Shown here: piece after piece, positions 17,335 to 25,896 of the stretch | Numbering within the stretch: position 1 is the first letter of the stretch | How the letters are laid out: each line of letters begins with the position of its first letter | Source of the DNA: Bog-473 sp963711065 | GTDB lineage: Bacteria > Actinomycetota > Acidimicrobiia > Acidimicrobiales > RAAP-2 | Assembly: GCA_963711065.1 (NCBI GenBank) | Contig: CAVQCO010000007.1 | Span: 868,001-932,000, forward strand | Direction: 5' to 3' | Length of the DNA stretch: 64,000 bases | Position numbers and translations under genes: made by a program | The notes under the pieces: model-generated | What the model saw: the letters and a program-made list of their open reading frames with translations, nothing else | The model's database searches: none | What the model was told of the DNA's origin: nothing

Positions 17335-18291
17335 TCACGGCCGCGTCGCCCCGACGAAGCGCAGCCCGCCGAATGGCGCGCCCGCCGTGGCGCCGAACGC
17401 GTCGGCCCGGACGTCGGCGCCCGTGTGGGGCGCGTCGACCATGACGTCGGAGCCGTCGACGCGGCCGGCGTACAGGCCGACGTGGTCGATGGCGCCCGGG
17501 CCGCTGCCGAAGAAGACGAGGTCGCCGGGGGCGAGCGGTTGGCCCGGCGCCAGCTTCGGCGTCGCGTCGTACTGGTCCTGGGCGACCCGCGGCAGCGCGA
17601 CGCCGGCCACCCGGTAGGCGGCCTGCACGAGCCCGGAGCAGTCGAAGCCCACTCCCGGGCGCTCGCCGCCCCAGACGTAGGGCGTGCCGATCTGGTCCAG
17701 TGCCCACGCGAGCGCCACGGACCCGGCAACCGTCACGGGCGTCCCGGCCGCCGGGTCCGGTCCCGGGCCGCCCAGTGCCTGCGCGAGCGCGAGCACCTGG
17801 GCGACGTACGTCGCCGAGTGGTTGTAGGCGTCGACGGCCGCGGCGAGGTCGCGACCACCCGAGGCACCGTTGGCGCACAGGAGCCGCGCCGCCGCGTAGG
17901 CGGCGTCGGCCGGGTCGTAGGGAGAAGGCGGGGCGGCGCCGCCCGGCGGTACCGGCTCGTCGTAGGCGGCGAAGGTGGCCGGCAGAAACTGCATCGGACC
18001 TTCGGCCCCGGCAGGATTGGCACCGCTGTGCACGCCAGCAAGGTTCGACTGCCCGTTGTCGGACTCGACCGTGCCGATGGCGGCGAGGATGGGCCAGGGC
18101 AGACCCGGACAGGTGGCTGCCGCCTGCTGGTACAGCGCCAGCATGGCAGGCGGGATCTTGGAGGTGGCGGCCGACGTCGCCGTGGGTTGGACGTCGGTGC
18201 CGAACATGGCCATGGCCGAGCCGACCACGGCTGTCCCCAACAGCCCGACCACGAGGGCGAGCGCCACCAGCGCACCGACGACTCTCCTCAT
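17335..18291 (-). CDS. NlpC/P60 endopeptidase with lytic transglycosylase domain
   Basis: 318 residues. The N-terminal MRRVVGALVALALVVGLLG is a signal peptide or membrane anchor. Residues 55-160 are an SLT-type transglycosylase domain (ILAAIGTVESDNGQ with the catalytic Glu, GPMQFLP, AAVDAYNHSATYV). Residues 185-318 are an NlpC/P60 domain with Cys in FDCSGLVQAAYR, His in IDHVGLYAG and a third polar residue in MVDAPHTG. It should cleave both glycan strands and stem peptides of peptidoglycan outside the cell. A degraded copy of the transglycosylase part lies at 19565-19650. Confidence 0.9.
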   Translation of the reverse strand: MRRVVGALVALALVVGLLGTAVVGSAMAMFGTDVQPTATSAATSKIPPAMLALYQQAAATCPGLPWPILAAIGTVESDNGQSNLAGVHSGANPAGAEGPMQFLPATFAAYDEPVPPGGAAPPSPYDPADAAYAAARLLCANGASGGRDLAAAVDAYNHSATYVAQVLALAQALGGPGPDPAAGTPVTVAGSVALAWALDQIGTPYVWGGERPGVGFDCSGLVQAAYRVAGVALPRVAQDQYDATPKLAPGQPLAPGDLVFFGSGPGAIDHVGLYAGRVDGSDVMVDAPHTGADVRADAFGATAGAPFGGLRFVGATRP

Positions 18292-18481
18292 CGGATGCTC
18301 CGGTCCCTGCCCTCGACCGTGGGTGCCACGCCGGAGAACGGTCGGCCCGCCGTGGCCACGGGCACGTCGGAGGCATGCTGGTCATACGTGTGTCACAGCG
18401 CACCGATCGCCCTCCTCTTCGTAGACGCGGCGTCTGGTTGGGCGAGGGCAACTCCTCAGCGCACCCGCGTACACTCCACGG

Positions 18482-19507
18482 GTGGCTGGGACTGGTGGGG
18501 ACAGAAACAAGCACCGCCGGATCATCATCGGCGCAGTCGGTTCAGTGGCGATCTTCATGGTTGCAGTGTGTGGACCAACGTCCACGGCATCCGATGCGGC
18601 CTCACCCCGAAGGGCACCGTCGGTTGCGTCACCGGTCGAGATACGTAAAGCCGTCGCTGCCGCTACAAACATCACATCGGTGCCGGGTGACATCACCCCG
18701 GCCTTGCAGCATGCTGGGCAGGATGCCTATTTGACCGTTCTCGACGAGCACGGGTGCGATCCCGCCTTTTCAGCGGCAACGGTCGGGAGCTGCGTGTTTG
18801 GCGACTCGAAAGGCTCGAAGACACTCGTGTTGCTGGGCGACTCCCACGCCGGCATGTGGTTCCCGGCGTTCGACGCAATGGCCAAGCGTGCGCACTGGAA
18901 GCTCGTGGTGCTCATGAAGGCCGTCTGTCCCGCCGTCGATCTCAGCTTCTGGAACTGGCCAATGAACAGGCCCTACACCGCGTGTGACGAGTGGCACCTC
19001 TACGTGTCGAACCGGATCAACAAGATGGACCCCGCTGTGGTTGTCTTCACGAGTTGGTGGCATGGCGATGGGATCCTGCCGAATGGCCAGCCGCCCACGT
19101 TGGCGCAATGGCAACTCGGAGTGCAAGGGGCGATCAGTTCGATCACGTCGCCTGGGACCAAGAAGGTCCTCTTGGGCGATATCGCCTACCTGGCGCAATC
19201 CGGGCCCGATTGTCTGACCACCCACGAGATGAACGTGCAAGCTTGCTCGACTGCTGCGAGCCAGGCGGCCCTTGCGGACCATGAGCAAACACTTCGAGCA
19301 GCAGCTCGAGCAACCGGGGCTACGTACGTTTCGCCCATACCGTGGTTGTGCACAGCGACGTGCACCGCCGTTATCGGGAAATACGAGGTCTACGCCGATT
19401 CTTCTGAGATCACCAATGCATATGCCGCGTACCTGCAGGGTGCAATTGCGGAAGCATTGCGGTCAGTGATGGACAAAGCGGCACAGCCCCGCAACCGGAG
19501 ACCGTGA
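18482..19507 (+). CDS. SGNH-type secreted hydrolase/acyltransferase domain protein
   Basis: 341 residues with a cationic N-terminus and one hydrophobic segment (IIIGAVGSVAIFMVAVCG, residues 14-31), then an extracytoplasmic SGNH domain. Block I is LVLLGDSHAGMWFPA with the Ser, and block III is probably VVVFTSWWHGDG. In related acyltransferase-linked SGNH domains the final block reads D-x-x-H; here it reads YADSSEITNAYA, so the His appears replaced by Glu and activity is doubtful. There is no acyltransferase-3 membrane domain. GTG 18482 follows a TACACT box by 6 bases. Base composition is visibly less GC-rich than the neighbours, suggesting transfer. Confidence 0.7.
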   Translation: MAGTGGDRNKHRRIIIGAVGSVAIFMVAVCGPTSTASDAASPRRAPSVASPVEIRKAVAAATNITSVPGDITPALQHAGQDAYLTVLDEHGCDPAFSAATVGSCVFGDSKGSKTLVLLGDSHAGMWFPAFDAMAKRAHWKLVVLMKAVCPAVDLSFWNWPMNRPYTACDEWHLYVSNRINKMDPAVVVFTSWWHGDGILPNGQPPTLAQWQLGVQGAISSITSPGTKKVLLGDIAYLAQSGPDCLTTHEMNVQACSTAASQAALADHEQTLRAAARATGATYVSPIPWLCTATCTAVIGKYEVYADSSEITNAYAAYLQGAIAEALRSVMDKAAQPRNRRP

Positions 19508-19564
19508 GGCGGAGGGGCGGACGAATCAACATCCGGCCCACGGGACCCGTGCCGACGGACCACC

Positions 19565-19650
19565 GGCCAAGGTCGACTGCCCGCTCGGACTCGACGGTCC
19601 CGATGGCCGCCAGGACCATCCAGGGCGGACCCGGGCAGGTCACAGCCGCA
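19565..19650 (-). pseudogene. Remnant of an SLT/NlpC-P60 wall hydrolase gene
   Basis: On the minus strand this stretch reads CPGPPWMVLAAIGTVESE, nearly identical to CPGLPWPILAAIGTVESD of the intact gene at 17335-18291. The DNA match runs from about 19565 to 19650 and includes a 2-base loss just after the catalytic Glu codon that destroys the frame. No other part of the gene is recognisable. The rest of the 318-base interval 19508-19825 holds nothing I can support apart from the upstream region of the ligase gene. Confidence 0.7.
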
Positions 19651-19825
19651 CCGCGGTGCCCACGAGCGCAGCCGCCAGGTCCACGCCCGGGCCGCCGCCG
19701 AGCCACCCCCTGACCACGGCCCGGCGGCGCCGCGGGGCGGGCAGGACCGTGCGGGGGCCGTGGCACGGAACGTCGCGGGCCGGCGCCCCTGGGCACCGCC
19801 GGTTCGCGCTCGTCATACTTGGGCC

Positions 19826-21445
19826 ATGGAAAGCACCATGCAGGACGCTCCGCTCCTGATCAGCGACATTCTCCGGCACGGGCAGCACGTGCACGGCGAC
19901 AGCACCGTCATCACCGTCGAAGCGGGAGGACACCGGGTGGCCACCTTCGCCGAGGTGGCGACGCGGGCGGAGAAGCTGGCGGCCGCGCTGACGCGGCTCG
20001 GGGTCCGGCCGGGGGACCGCGTGGGCACGTTCTGCTGGAACAACCAGGGCCACCTGGAGGCCTATCTCGCCATCCCGTGCATGGGGGCGGTCCTGCACAC
20101 GCTCAACATCCGGCTCCCGGCCGACCAGCTCGCCTACGTCATCAACCACGCCGAGGACCGCGTGATCATCGTGGACGCGTCGCTGATCCCGCTGCTGGCC
20201 GCCGTCATGGACGAGCTCAAGACGGTCGAGACCATCATCGTGGCGGGCGAGGGCGACACGTCGCCCCTCGGCGAGACCCTGTCCTACGAGCGCCTGCTGG
20301 CGGCCGAGGAGCCGGGCTTCGAGTGGCCCGTGCTCGACGAACGCTCCGCCGCGGCCATGTGCTACACGAGCGGCACCACGGGCAGTCCCAAGGGCGTCGT
20401 GTACTCGCACCGCTCGACCTGGCTGCACACCATGGCGGAGCAGTCCGCGTCGTCGGTCGGCATGACCGAGACCGACCGCATCCTGATCATCGTCCCCATG
20501 TTCCACGCCATGGCGTGGGGCACCCCGTACGGGGCATGGATGGCCGGCACCGACATCATCATGCCGCAGATGTTCCTCATGGGGGAGCAGCTGGCCGCTG
20601 TCTTCAACGAGTTCCACCCGACCCTCGCCTGCGGCGTGCCGACGATCTGGAACGGCTTGCTCGCCCTCCAGAGCCCGATCGACTTCTCGAGCGTGCGGGC
20701 CATCACGGCCGGCGGGGCGGCCGTCCCCCAGTCGCTGATCGAGGCGTTCGAGCAGCGCTTCGGCGTCACCATCATCCAGGGCTGGGGCATGACCGAGACG
20801 AGCCCGCTGGCCGCCTTCGGGCTGCCGCCCGCCCGCAAGCAGGACGGCCACGACGACATGTACTACAAGGTCAAGGCGGGCCGCGTCGTCGGCGGCGTGG
20901 AGGTGCGCGTCGTCAGCGAGGACGGGAGGGTGCTGCCCAACGACGGCGAGTCGGTCGGGGAGTTCGAGATCCGCGGCCCGTGGATCACGGGCTCGTACTA
21001 CAAGGACGAGGACCCGCAGCGGTTCGACGAGGGCTGGCTCCGCACGGGCGACGTGGGCACGCTCGACGGCCAGGGCTACATGACGATCTCGGACCGCACC
21101 AAGGACGTCATCAAGTCGGGTGGCGAGTGGATCTCCTCGGTGGAGCTCGAGAACGCCGTCATGGCCCATCCGGACGTCTTCGAGGCGGCCGTCATCGCCA
21201 TTCCCGACGCCAAGTGGTCCGAGCGACCGCTGGTGGCCGTCGTCCCCAAGCCCGGCCGCTCCCCGGCCCCCGCCGACCTGGTCGCCTTCCTGGCCGAGCG
21301 CGTGCCCCGCTGGTGGCTGCCCGACCAGTGGGCCTTCATCACCGAGGTCCCCAAGACGAGCGTGGGCAAGTTCGACAAGAAGGTCATGCGGGCCGCCCAT
21401 GCGGACGGCGCCTACGAGGTGCAGAGCACGCCGCTGCCGAAGTGA
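19826..21445 (+). CDS. Fatty-acyl-CoA synthetase (AMP-binding)
   Basis: 539 residues, adenylate-forming superfamily. Motifs in order: P-loop YTSGTTGSPKGVVYSH (about residue 185), GWGMTETSPL (A5), GWLRTGDVG (A7), SDRTKDVIKSGGEWIS (A8), and catalytic Lys in TSVGKFDKK (A10). The pattern and length match medium/long-chain fatty acyl-CoA ligases (FadD-like). It activates a carboxylate with ATP and CoA; chain length is not predictable. ATG 19826 is chosen because the protein then begins just ahead of the conserved ISDILRHG helix; ATG 19838 is also possible. The following small gene overlaps by 4 bases. Confidence 0.9.
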   Translation: MESTMQDAPLLISDILRHGQHVHGDSTVITVEAGGHRVATFAEVATRAEKLAAALTRLGVRPGDRVGTFCWNNQGHLEAYLAIPCMGAVLHTLNIRLPADQLAYVINHAEDRVIIVDASLIPLLAAVMDELKTVETIIVAGEGDTSPLGETLSYERLLAAEEPGFEWPVLDERSAAAMCYTSGTTGSPKGVVYSHRSTWLHTMAEQSASSVGMTETDRILIIVPMFHAMAWGTPYGAWMAGTDIIMPQMFLMGEQLAAVFNEFHPTLACGVPTIWNGLLALQSPIDFSSVRAITAGGAAVPQSLIEAFEQRFGVTIIQGWGMTETSPLAAFGLPPARKQDGHDDMYYKVKAGRVVGGVEVRVVSEDGRVLPNDGESVGEFEIRGPWITGSYYKDEDPQRFDEGWLRTGDVGTLDGQGYMTISDRTKDVIKSGGEWISSVELENAVMAHPDVFEAAVIAIPDAKWSERPLVAVVPKPGRSPAPADLVAFLAERVPRWWLPDQWAFITEVPKTSVGKFDKKVMRAAHADGAYEVQSTPLPK

Positions 21446-21690
21446 GCGGCCCGAGCGAGGCCATGGCGGACATGGCGGAGCGGCTCGAGGGGATGGTCGA
21501 GGAGCTCACCGACATGGCCATCGACGCCCTGCGGCACGCCGGATCCGGCGACCCCGACTCGGCCGAGACGGGCGAGGCGCTGGCCCAGGAGCGGCGCATC
21601 CTCAAGGCGCGCCGGGCGCTCGAGCGCTCCATCGCTGCGTTGGGCGAGGGCGGCGCCGGGCGGGAGCCCCTCGACGACGGCGCCGCCTGA
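21442..21690 (+). CDS. Small hypothetical helical protein
   Basis: 82 residues from GTG, sharing the GTGA overlap with the ligase stop. It is charged and predicted helical (MAERLEGMVEELTDMAIDAL, then ILKARRALERSIAAL), with no membrane segment or Cys. I know no family name. Translational coupling to the acyl-CoA ligase and the 10-base gap to thpR argue that it is real and in the same operon. Confidence 0.6.
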   Translation: MSGPSEAMADMAERLEGMVEELTDMAIDALRHAGSGDPDSAETGEALAQERRILKARRALERSIAALGEGGAGREPLDDGAA

Positions 21691-21700
21691 GCGGCCGGGC

Positions 21701-22273
21701 GTGCGTGCCTTCGTGGCCGCCTGGCCGGACGACGCGACGCGCGGGCGGCTGGGCGCGCTCGAGTTGGGGCGGTCGAAGAACCTCCGGCTGGTGGGCCCCT
21801 CCCGCTGGCACATCACGCTGCGCTTCCTCGGCGACGTCGCCGACGAGGACCTGGCTCCGCTCGGTGACGCGGTGCTGGTCGCGGCGGCCGGCGTGCCGGG
21901 ACCGGTCGAGTGCCGCCTCGGGCCGGCCACGGGGTGGTTCACGGGGGTGCGCGTGCTGCAGCTGCCCGCCGCCGGTCTCGAAGGGCTGGCCCACGCGGTG
22001 CACGACGCCACGCGGCCGCTCGTGGCCGACCCGGCCCAGGGCGAACCACCCTTCAACGGGCACCTGACGCTGGCCCGGGCCAAGGGCCGGCTCGGCGCCG
22101 CGGCCCAGGCCGAGCTGGCGGGGGTCCCCTTCGAAGCCCGCTTCGCCGTGACGCACGTCGACCTCGTCGCGTCGGAGCCCTCGCCGAGCGGGCACGTCTA
22201 CACCACCCTGGTCCGGGCGCCGCTCGGGCGCCCCGCCGGAGTCAGGCCGGGCGCCCCACCAGGAACTGCGTGA
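21701..22273 (+). CDS. thpR: RNA 2',3'-cyclic phosphodiesterase
   Basis: 190 residues of the 2H phosphoesterase fold with the two diagnostic H-x-T/S motifs, WHITLRFLG (residues 27-35) and GHLTLARAKG (about 115-124). The family (ThpR/LigT) opens 2',3'-cyclic phosphates at RNA ends to 2'-phosphates. GTG start gives MRAFVAAWPDD, the family's usual beginning. The 3' end overlaps the convergent amidase gene by 32 bases; the Pro/Gly-rich last 15 residues come from that overlap. Confidence 0.85.
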   Translation: MRAFVAAWPDDATRGRLGALELGRSKNLRLVGPSRWHITLRFLGDVADEDLAPLGDAVLVAAAGVPGPVECRLGPATGWFTGVRVLQLPAAGLEGLAHAVHDATRPLVADPAQGEPPFNGHLTLARAKGRLGAAAQAELAGVPFEARFAVTHVDLVASEPSPSGHVYTTLVRAPLGRPAGVRPGAPPGTA

Positions 22274-23768
22274 TGGCCTGTGCCATGGAGGACGCTGCGG
22301 CCTGTTGGAACGCGGGCGTCACCAGCAGTGCAGCGTCCGTCACGTTGCGCATGTTGCCGCACTCGATGAGCACCTTGGGCACCGTGGTCAGGTTGAGCCC
22401 GGCCAGGTCCGGGCGGGGCTGCAGGCCGCCGACACCGTCGTAGTCGCTCACCGGCATGGGCGTGCCGGCGGCGAAGGCGGCGAGGAGCACGGAGGCGAAG
22501 GCGGAGGAGGACCCGATCACGCCGTCGTTCGGGCCGTCCGCCACGGGTTCGAGGATGGTGAAGCCCCGCCCGGCGGGCGGCCCGCCGTCGGCATGGATGT
22601 CGACCGCGACGTCGGCGTGCGCGTCGTCGATGATGGCGGCCCTCGTCGTGACGCACGGGCCGACGCCTGCGTTGCTCGAACGCGTCAGCACGACGGTGGC
22701 GCCCTCCGCCTCAAGGTCGGCGTCGAGGTACGTCGCGACGTTGAAGTTGAACTGGGCCTCGGTGTAGCCGCTGTCGGTCGCCGTGCCCGTCGTGTCGCAG
22801 GTCTCGGAGCCGGTGCCGTTGAAGACGGGCTGGTCGATGACGCCCGGCGCCGTCGCGTTCAGCCCGTTGTGGCCCGGGTCGATCCCGACCACCTTGCCCT
22901 CCAGCGGCGCCGCGCCCAGGGCGAGCCAGTAGCCGCCCCCGGTCGGAGTGGCCGCCATGCCGACCACGGGGCCCGGGAGGGCCGTCCCCCCGAGGGACCC
23001 GTGGTACGGGGCGTCGCCGTAGCCGAAGACGCCGCCGTCGCGCGCCACCAGCCAGTAGCCGCCGGCGGCCGGGGCGGCCGCCATGCCGGCGATGGGGGCT
23101 GCGAGGGGGAGCGACCCGGCCGAGCCGAAGAAGCCGGCGCCGCCGTAGCTGAAGATCCCGCCGTCCGCCGCCACCAGCCAGTAGCCCCCGCCGGGCGTGG
23201 CGGCCATGCCGACCACGGGCGCGTTCAGCGGCGACCCGCCGGCCGACCCGGCGAAGCCGGCGTCGCCGTAGCCGAAGACCCCGCCGTCGGCCGCCACCAG
23301 CCAGTACCCCCCGCCGTCGGCCGCAGCCGCCATGCCGACGATCGGCGCGTTGAGGCGGAGCGACCCCGCCGAGCCGAAGAAGGCCGCGTCGCCGTAGTCG
23401 AAGACCCCGCCGTCGGCCGCCACCAGCCAGTAGCCCCCGCCGTCGGGTGTGGCCGCCAGGCCGACGATCGGCGCGTTGAGGCGGAGCGACCCCGCCGAGC
23501 CGAAGAAGCGCGCGTCGCCGTAGCCGAAGACCCCGCCGTCGGCCGCCACGAGCCAGTAGCCCCCGCCGTCGGGCGTGGCGGCCAGGCCGACGACCGGCGC
23601 GTTCGGATCGCTCAGGGCGTTGGCGCCCACGCCGGTGGTCCCGAAGGGCACCACCGAGTCGGGCGGGGGAGGGGCGGCGGGTGCGGCGGCGGGTGCGGCG
23701 AGGCCGAGGGAGGCCAGCGCGACGACCGGGAGGACCGCCGCCGCCGTCCGATGCGGCGCCCGGATCAC
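22242..23768 (-). CDS. N-acetylmuramoyl-L-alanine amidase with Trp-Gly repeats
   Basis: 508 residues. A signal peptide (TAAAVLPVVALASLGLAAP) is followed by a Pro/Ala linker, five complete and one partial 42-residue repeats built on GGGYWLVAADGGVFGYGDA (residues 55-290), and a C-terminal Amidase_3 domain. The zinc ligands are visible: His in GIDPGHNG, Glu in SGYTEAQFNF, His in VDIHADGG; the catalytic Glu lies in LIECGNMRN. It should cleave the amide between MurNAc and the stem peptide outside the cell, with the repeats as a possible wall-binding propeller. The GTG start overlaps the stop of the LOG gene (GTGA), so it is translationally coupled to the fbiC cluster. Confidence 0.9.
   Translation of the reverse strand: MIRAPHRTAAAVLPVVALASLGLAAPAAAPAAPPPPDSVVPFGTTGVGANALSDPNAPVVGLAATPDGGGYWLVAADGGVFGYGDARFFGSAGSLRLNAPIVGLAATPDGGGYWLVAADGGVFDYGDAAFFGSAGSLRLNAPIVGMAAAADGGGYWLVAADGGVFGYGDAGFAGSAGGSPLNAPVVGMAATPGGGYWLVAADGGIFSYGGAGFFGSAGSLPLAAPIAGMAAAPAAGGYWLVARDGGVFGYGDAPYHGSLGGTALPGPVVGMAATPTGGGYWLALGAAPLEGKVVGIDPGHNGLNATAPGVIDQPVFNGTGSETCDTTGTATDSGYTEAQFNFNVATYLDADLEAEGATVVLTRSSNAGVGPCVTTRAAIIDDAHADVAVDIHADGGPPAGRGFTILEPVADGPNDGVIGSSSAFASVLLAAFAAGTPMPVSDYDGVGGLQPRPDLAGLNLTTVPKVLIECGNMRNVTDAALLVTPAFQQAAASSMAQAITQFLVGRPA
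22918..23600 (-). repeat. Tandem ~126-bp repeats coding Trp-Gly blades
   Basis: Six consecutive units of about 126 bases inside the amidase gene; the middle units share long identical stretches (for example CCGTCGGCCGCCACCAGCCA recurs on the plus strand). Near-identity at DNA level implies recent duplication or gene conversion, and copy number may vary between strains or be mis-assembled. Confidence 0.8.
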
Positions 23769-24790
23769 CCCGTGCACACGTTGACGGCGTCGATCAGCTG
23801 GCGCAGCCGCGCGTAGTGCCAGCGGTCGAAGCGGAAGGCGAGCCGGGGGAGCTCGGGATGGTCGTCGCGCTCGGGAGGGAACGGGCCGGTGGGGCGGATG
23901 CTGCCCCGCACGACGATGTCGGCGAAGCGCGCGTTGAGCTCGGCCACCTCGGCCCTGCTCGGCTCGACCTGCATGCGCAGCACCAGGAGGTCGCCCACCC
24001 AGCGGCACGAGTGGTAGTTGCGGTAGAAGCCGAGGATCTCCTGGCTCGCCTCCTCCATCGTGTTGGTGACCTTGAAGAGGGAGCGGTCCTCGGGCGAGAT
24101 CCAGCCCGCCGCGATGGCCTCCTCCTGGACGAAGCGCAGCCACGCGTGCCAGTAGGTCCCGCCGGGTGTCTCGATCATCACCACGGGGGCCGGCTCGGCC
24201 TTGCCCGTCTGCAGCAGCGTCAGGAGCTCGAAGGCCTCGTCCTGGGTGCCGAAGCCGCCCGGCAGGATGGCGTAGGCGTGGGACTCCTTGATCAGCATGA
24301 GCTTGCGGGTGAAGAAGTAGCGCATCTCGACCAGCTTCGGGTCCTGGGCGATGAAGGCGTTGGCCTCCTCCTCGTGCGGGAGCCTGATGTTCACGCCGAA
24401 CGCGTGGTCGCGCCCCGCACCCTCCAGGCCGGCGGCCATGATGCCGGGGCCGGCGCCGGTCACCACCATCCAGTCGTGCGAGGCCAGCCGCGCGGCCAGG
24501 TCGCGGGCCAGCACGTACACCGGGTCCTCGGGCTTCGTGCGTGCCGAGCCGAACATGGTGACCTTGCGGATGTGCCGGTAGGGGCGGAAGACGCGGAAGG
24601 CCTCGGCCATCTCGCCGAGCGCGGCGTTGGCGATCTTGAGGTCGCCCACCGCCGTCCCCTCACGCGCCAGGTCCCCGAGCGTGCCGACCATCGCGTCGAG
24701 CTCTCTCGCCTGTGCCGGCAAGAGCGAGTGGTTCTCGAAGAGGGCGTCGAACGCGCTCCGCCGGGCCGCGTCCTCGGCGTCGTCGCTCAC
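23765..24790 (-). CDS. LOG family protein (TIGR00730-like)
   Basis: 341 residues with a Rossmann-like fold and the LOG signature PGGFGTQDE, preceded by GAGPGIMAAGLEGAG and FFTRKLMLIK. LOG proteins are nucleoside 5'-monophosphate phosphoribohydrolases (lysine decarboxylase-like fold). This is the longer bacterial form, with N-terminal helices (1-70) and a C-terminal extension (270-341) beyond the core. GTG 24790 overlaps the cofH stop by GTGA, and its own stop overlaps the amidase start, so it is the middle member of a coupled series. Whether it acts on adenylates or another nucleotide is unknown. Confidence 0.8.
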   Translation of the reverse strand: MSDDAEDAARRSAFDALFENHSLLPAQARELDAMVGTLGDLAREGTAVGDLKIANAALGEMAEAFRVFRPYRHIRKVTMFGSARTKPEDPVYVLARDLAARLASHDWMVVTGAGPGIMAAGLEGAGRDHAFGVNIRLPHEEEANAFIAQDPKLVEMRYFFTRKLMLIKESHAYAILPGGFGTQDEAFELLTLLQTGKAEPAPVVMIETPGGTYWHAWLRFVQEEAIAAGWISPEDRSLFKVTNTMEEASQEILGFYRNYHSCRWVGDLLVLRMQVEPSRAEVAELNARFADIVVRGSIRPTGPFPPERDDHPELPRLAFRFDRWHYARLRQLIDAVNVCTG

Positions 24791-25896
24791 GCGCCCGACG
24801 ACGCACCGGCCAGCGCGTAGAGGGTCGAGCGCTGGACCAGCGGGCGCCCGAGCGGCGCGACGATCGCCTCGAGGTCCTCGACCCCCATGCGCTGGCCGTG
24901 CTGCGCCCCCGCCGCCCGGGAGATGTTCTCGTCCATCAGGGTGCCGCCCAGGTCGTTCGCCCCGGCCCGGAGGAGCTGGCGCGCCCCCTCGGCGCCCATT
25001 TTGACCCAGCTGACCTGGATGTTGTCGATGTCGCCCACGTAGGCGATGCGGGCCACGGCGTGCATCAGCAGGGCCTCGCGGAAGGTCGGGCCCCGCCGCG
25101 CCTTGCGCTGGAGGTAGATGGGTGTCGCCATGTGCACGAACGGCAGCGGCACGAACTCGGTGAAGCCGCCCGTCTCGCGTTGCAGCGCGCGGGTGCGCAC
25201 GATGTGGCGGGCCCAGCTGACCGGCTGCTCGACGGAGCCGAACATGATGGTGATGTTGGAGCGGAGCCCCACGGCGTGGGCCGTGCGGTGTGCCTCCAGC
25301 CACTCCTCGGTGTTGATCTTGTCGGGGCAGATGAGGGCGCGCACGTCGTCGTCGAGGATCTCGGCCGCCGTGCCGGGGAGCGTCTTGAGGCCCGCCTCCT
25401 TCAGCGCGGTGAGGTACTCGGCCAGCGGCACCCCCGAGCGGCGCGCGCCCTCGGTGACCTCCAGCGCGGTGAAGCCGTGGATGTGGATGCGCGCCGACCC
25501 CGCGCGCACCGCCTCGAGCACGTGCAGGTAGTAGTCGCCGTCGAAGTCGGGGTGGATGCCGCCCTGCAGGCAGACCTCGGTGGCGCCCTCGGCCTCGGCC
25601 TCGGCCACCCGCCGGGTGACCTCGTCGAGCTCCAGGAGGTAGGGGGCGCCGCGCAGGTTCAGCGACAGCGGCCCCTTGGAGAAGGCGCAGAAGCGGCACT
25701 TGAACGTGCACACGTTGGTGTAGTTGATGTTCCGGTTCCGCACGAAGGTCACGGCGTCGCCGACCGTCCGGCGCCGCAGGTCGTCGGCGACCTCGGCCAC
25801 CATGCGCACCTCGGGGCCCCGGGCGCCGAAGAGGGTGACGATCTCCGCCTGGCCGACCTCGTGGCCGAGGGCGACGCCGGCCAGGACCTCGGCCAC
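24787..25896 (-). CDS. cofH: F420 synthase CofH subunit/domain (fbiC C-terminal half)
   Basis: 369 residues from GTG 25896. A radical SAM enzyme with the cluster motif CTFKCRFC preceded by NRNINYTN, and later INTEEWLEAHRTAH and GGTLMDENIS, all typical of CofH. CofH joins the tyrosine-derived fragment to 5-amino-6-ribitylaminouracil; with CofG it yields the deazaflavin chromophore Fo of coenzyme F420. In most actinobacteria CofG and CofH are fused as FbiC. Here the CofG frame runs directly into this region but is shifted by one base at a G6 run (25901-25906), so this may be the second half of a frame-broken fbiC or a separately initiated gene. Confidence 0.9.
   Translation of the reverse strand: MAEVLAGVALGHEVGQAEIVTLFGARGPEVRMVAEVADDLRRRTVGDAVTFVRNRNINYTNVCTFKCRFCAFSKGPLSLNLRGAPYLLELDEVTRRVAEAEAEGATEVCLQGGIHPDFDGDYYLHVLEAVRAGSARIHIHGFTALEVTEGARRSGVPLAEYLTALKEAGLKTLPGTAAEILDDDVRALICPDKINTEEWLEAHRTAHAVGLRSNITIMFGSVEQPVSWARHIVRTRALQRETGGFTEFVPLPFVHMATPIYLQRKARRGPTFREALLMHAVARIAYVGDIDNIQVSWVKMGAEGARQLLRAGANDLGGTLMDENISRAAGAQHGQRMGVEDLEAIVAPLGRPLVQRSTLYALAGASSGA

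Noticed and set aside
18313..18340. CGACCG/CGGTCG inverted repeat upstream of the NlpC/P60 gene as a c-di-AMP riboswitch
   Set aside because: Only a 6-base stem with a long loop and none of the conserved riboswitch core that I know; too weak.
19504..19713. 69-residue plus-strand frame after the SGNH gene
   Set aside because: It is the reverse reading of the hydrolase remnant and has no conserved content.
25749..25895. Last 50 residues of the CofG frame as a real domain
   Set aside because: They are the out-of-frame reading of the conserved CofH start and have the Arg/Ser/Pro bias of such shadows.
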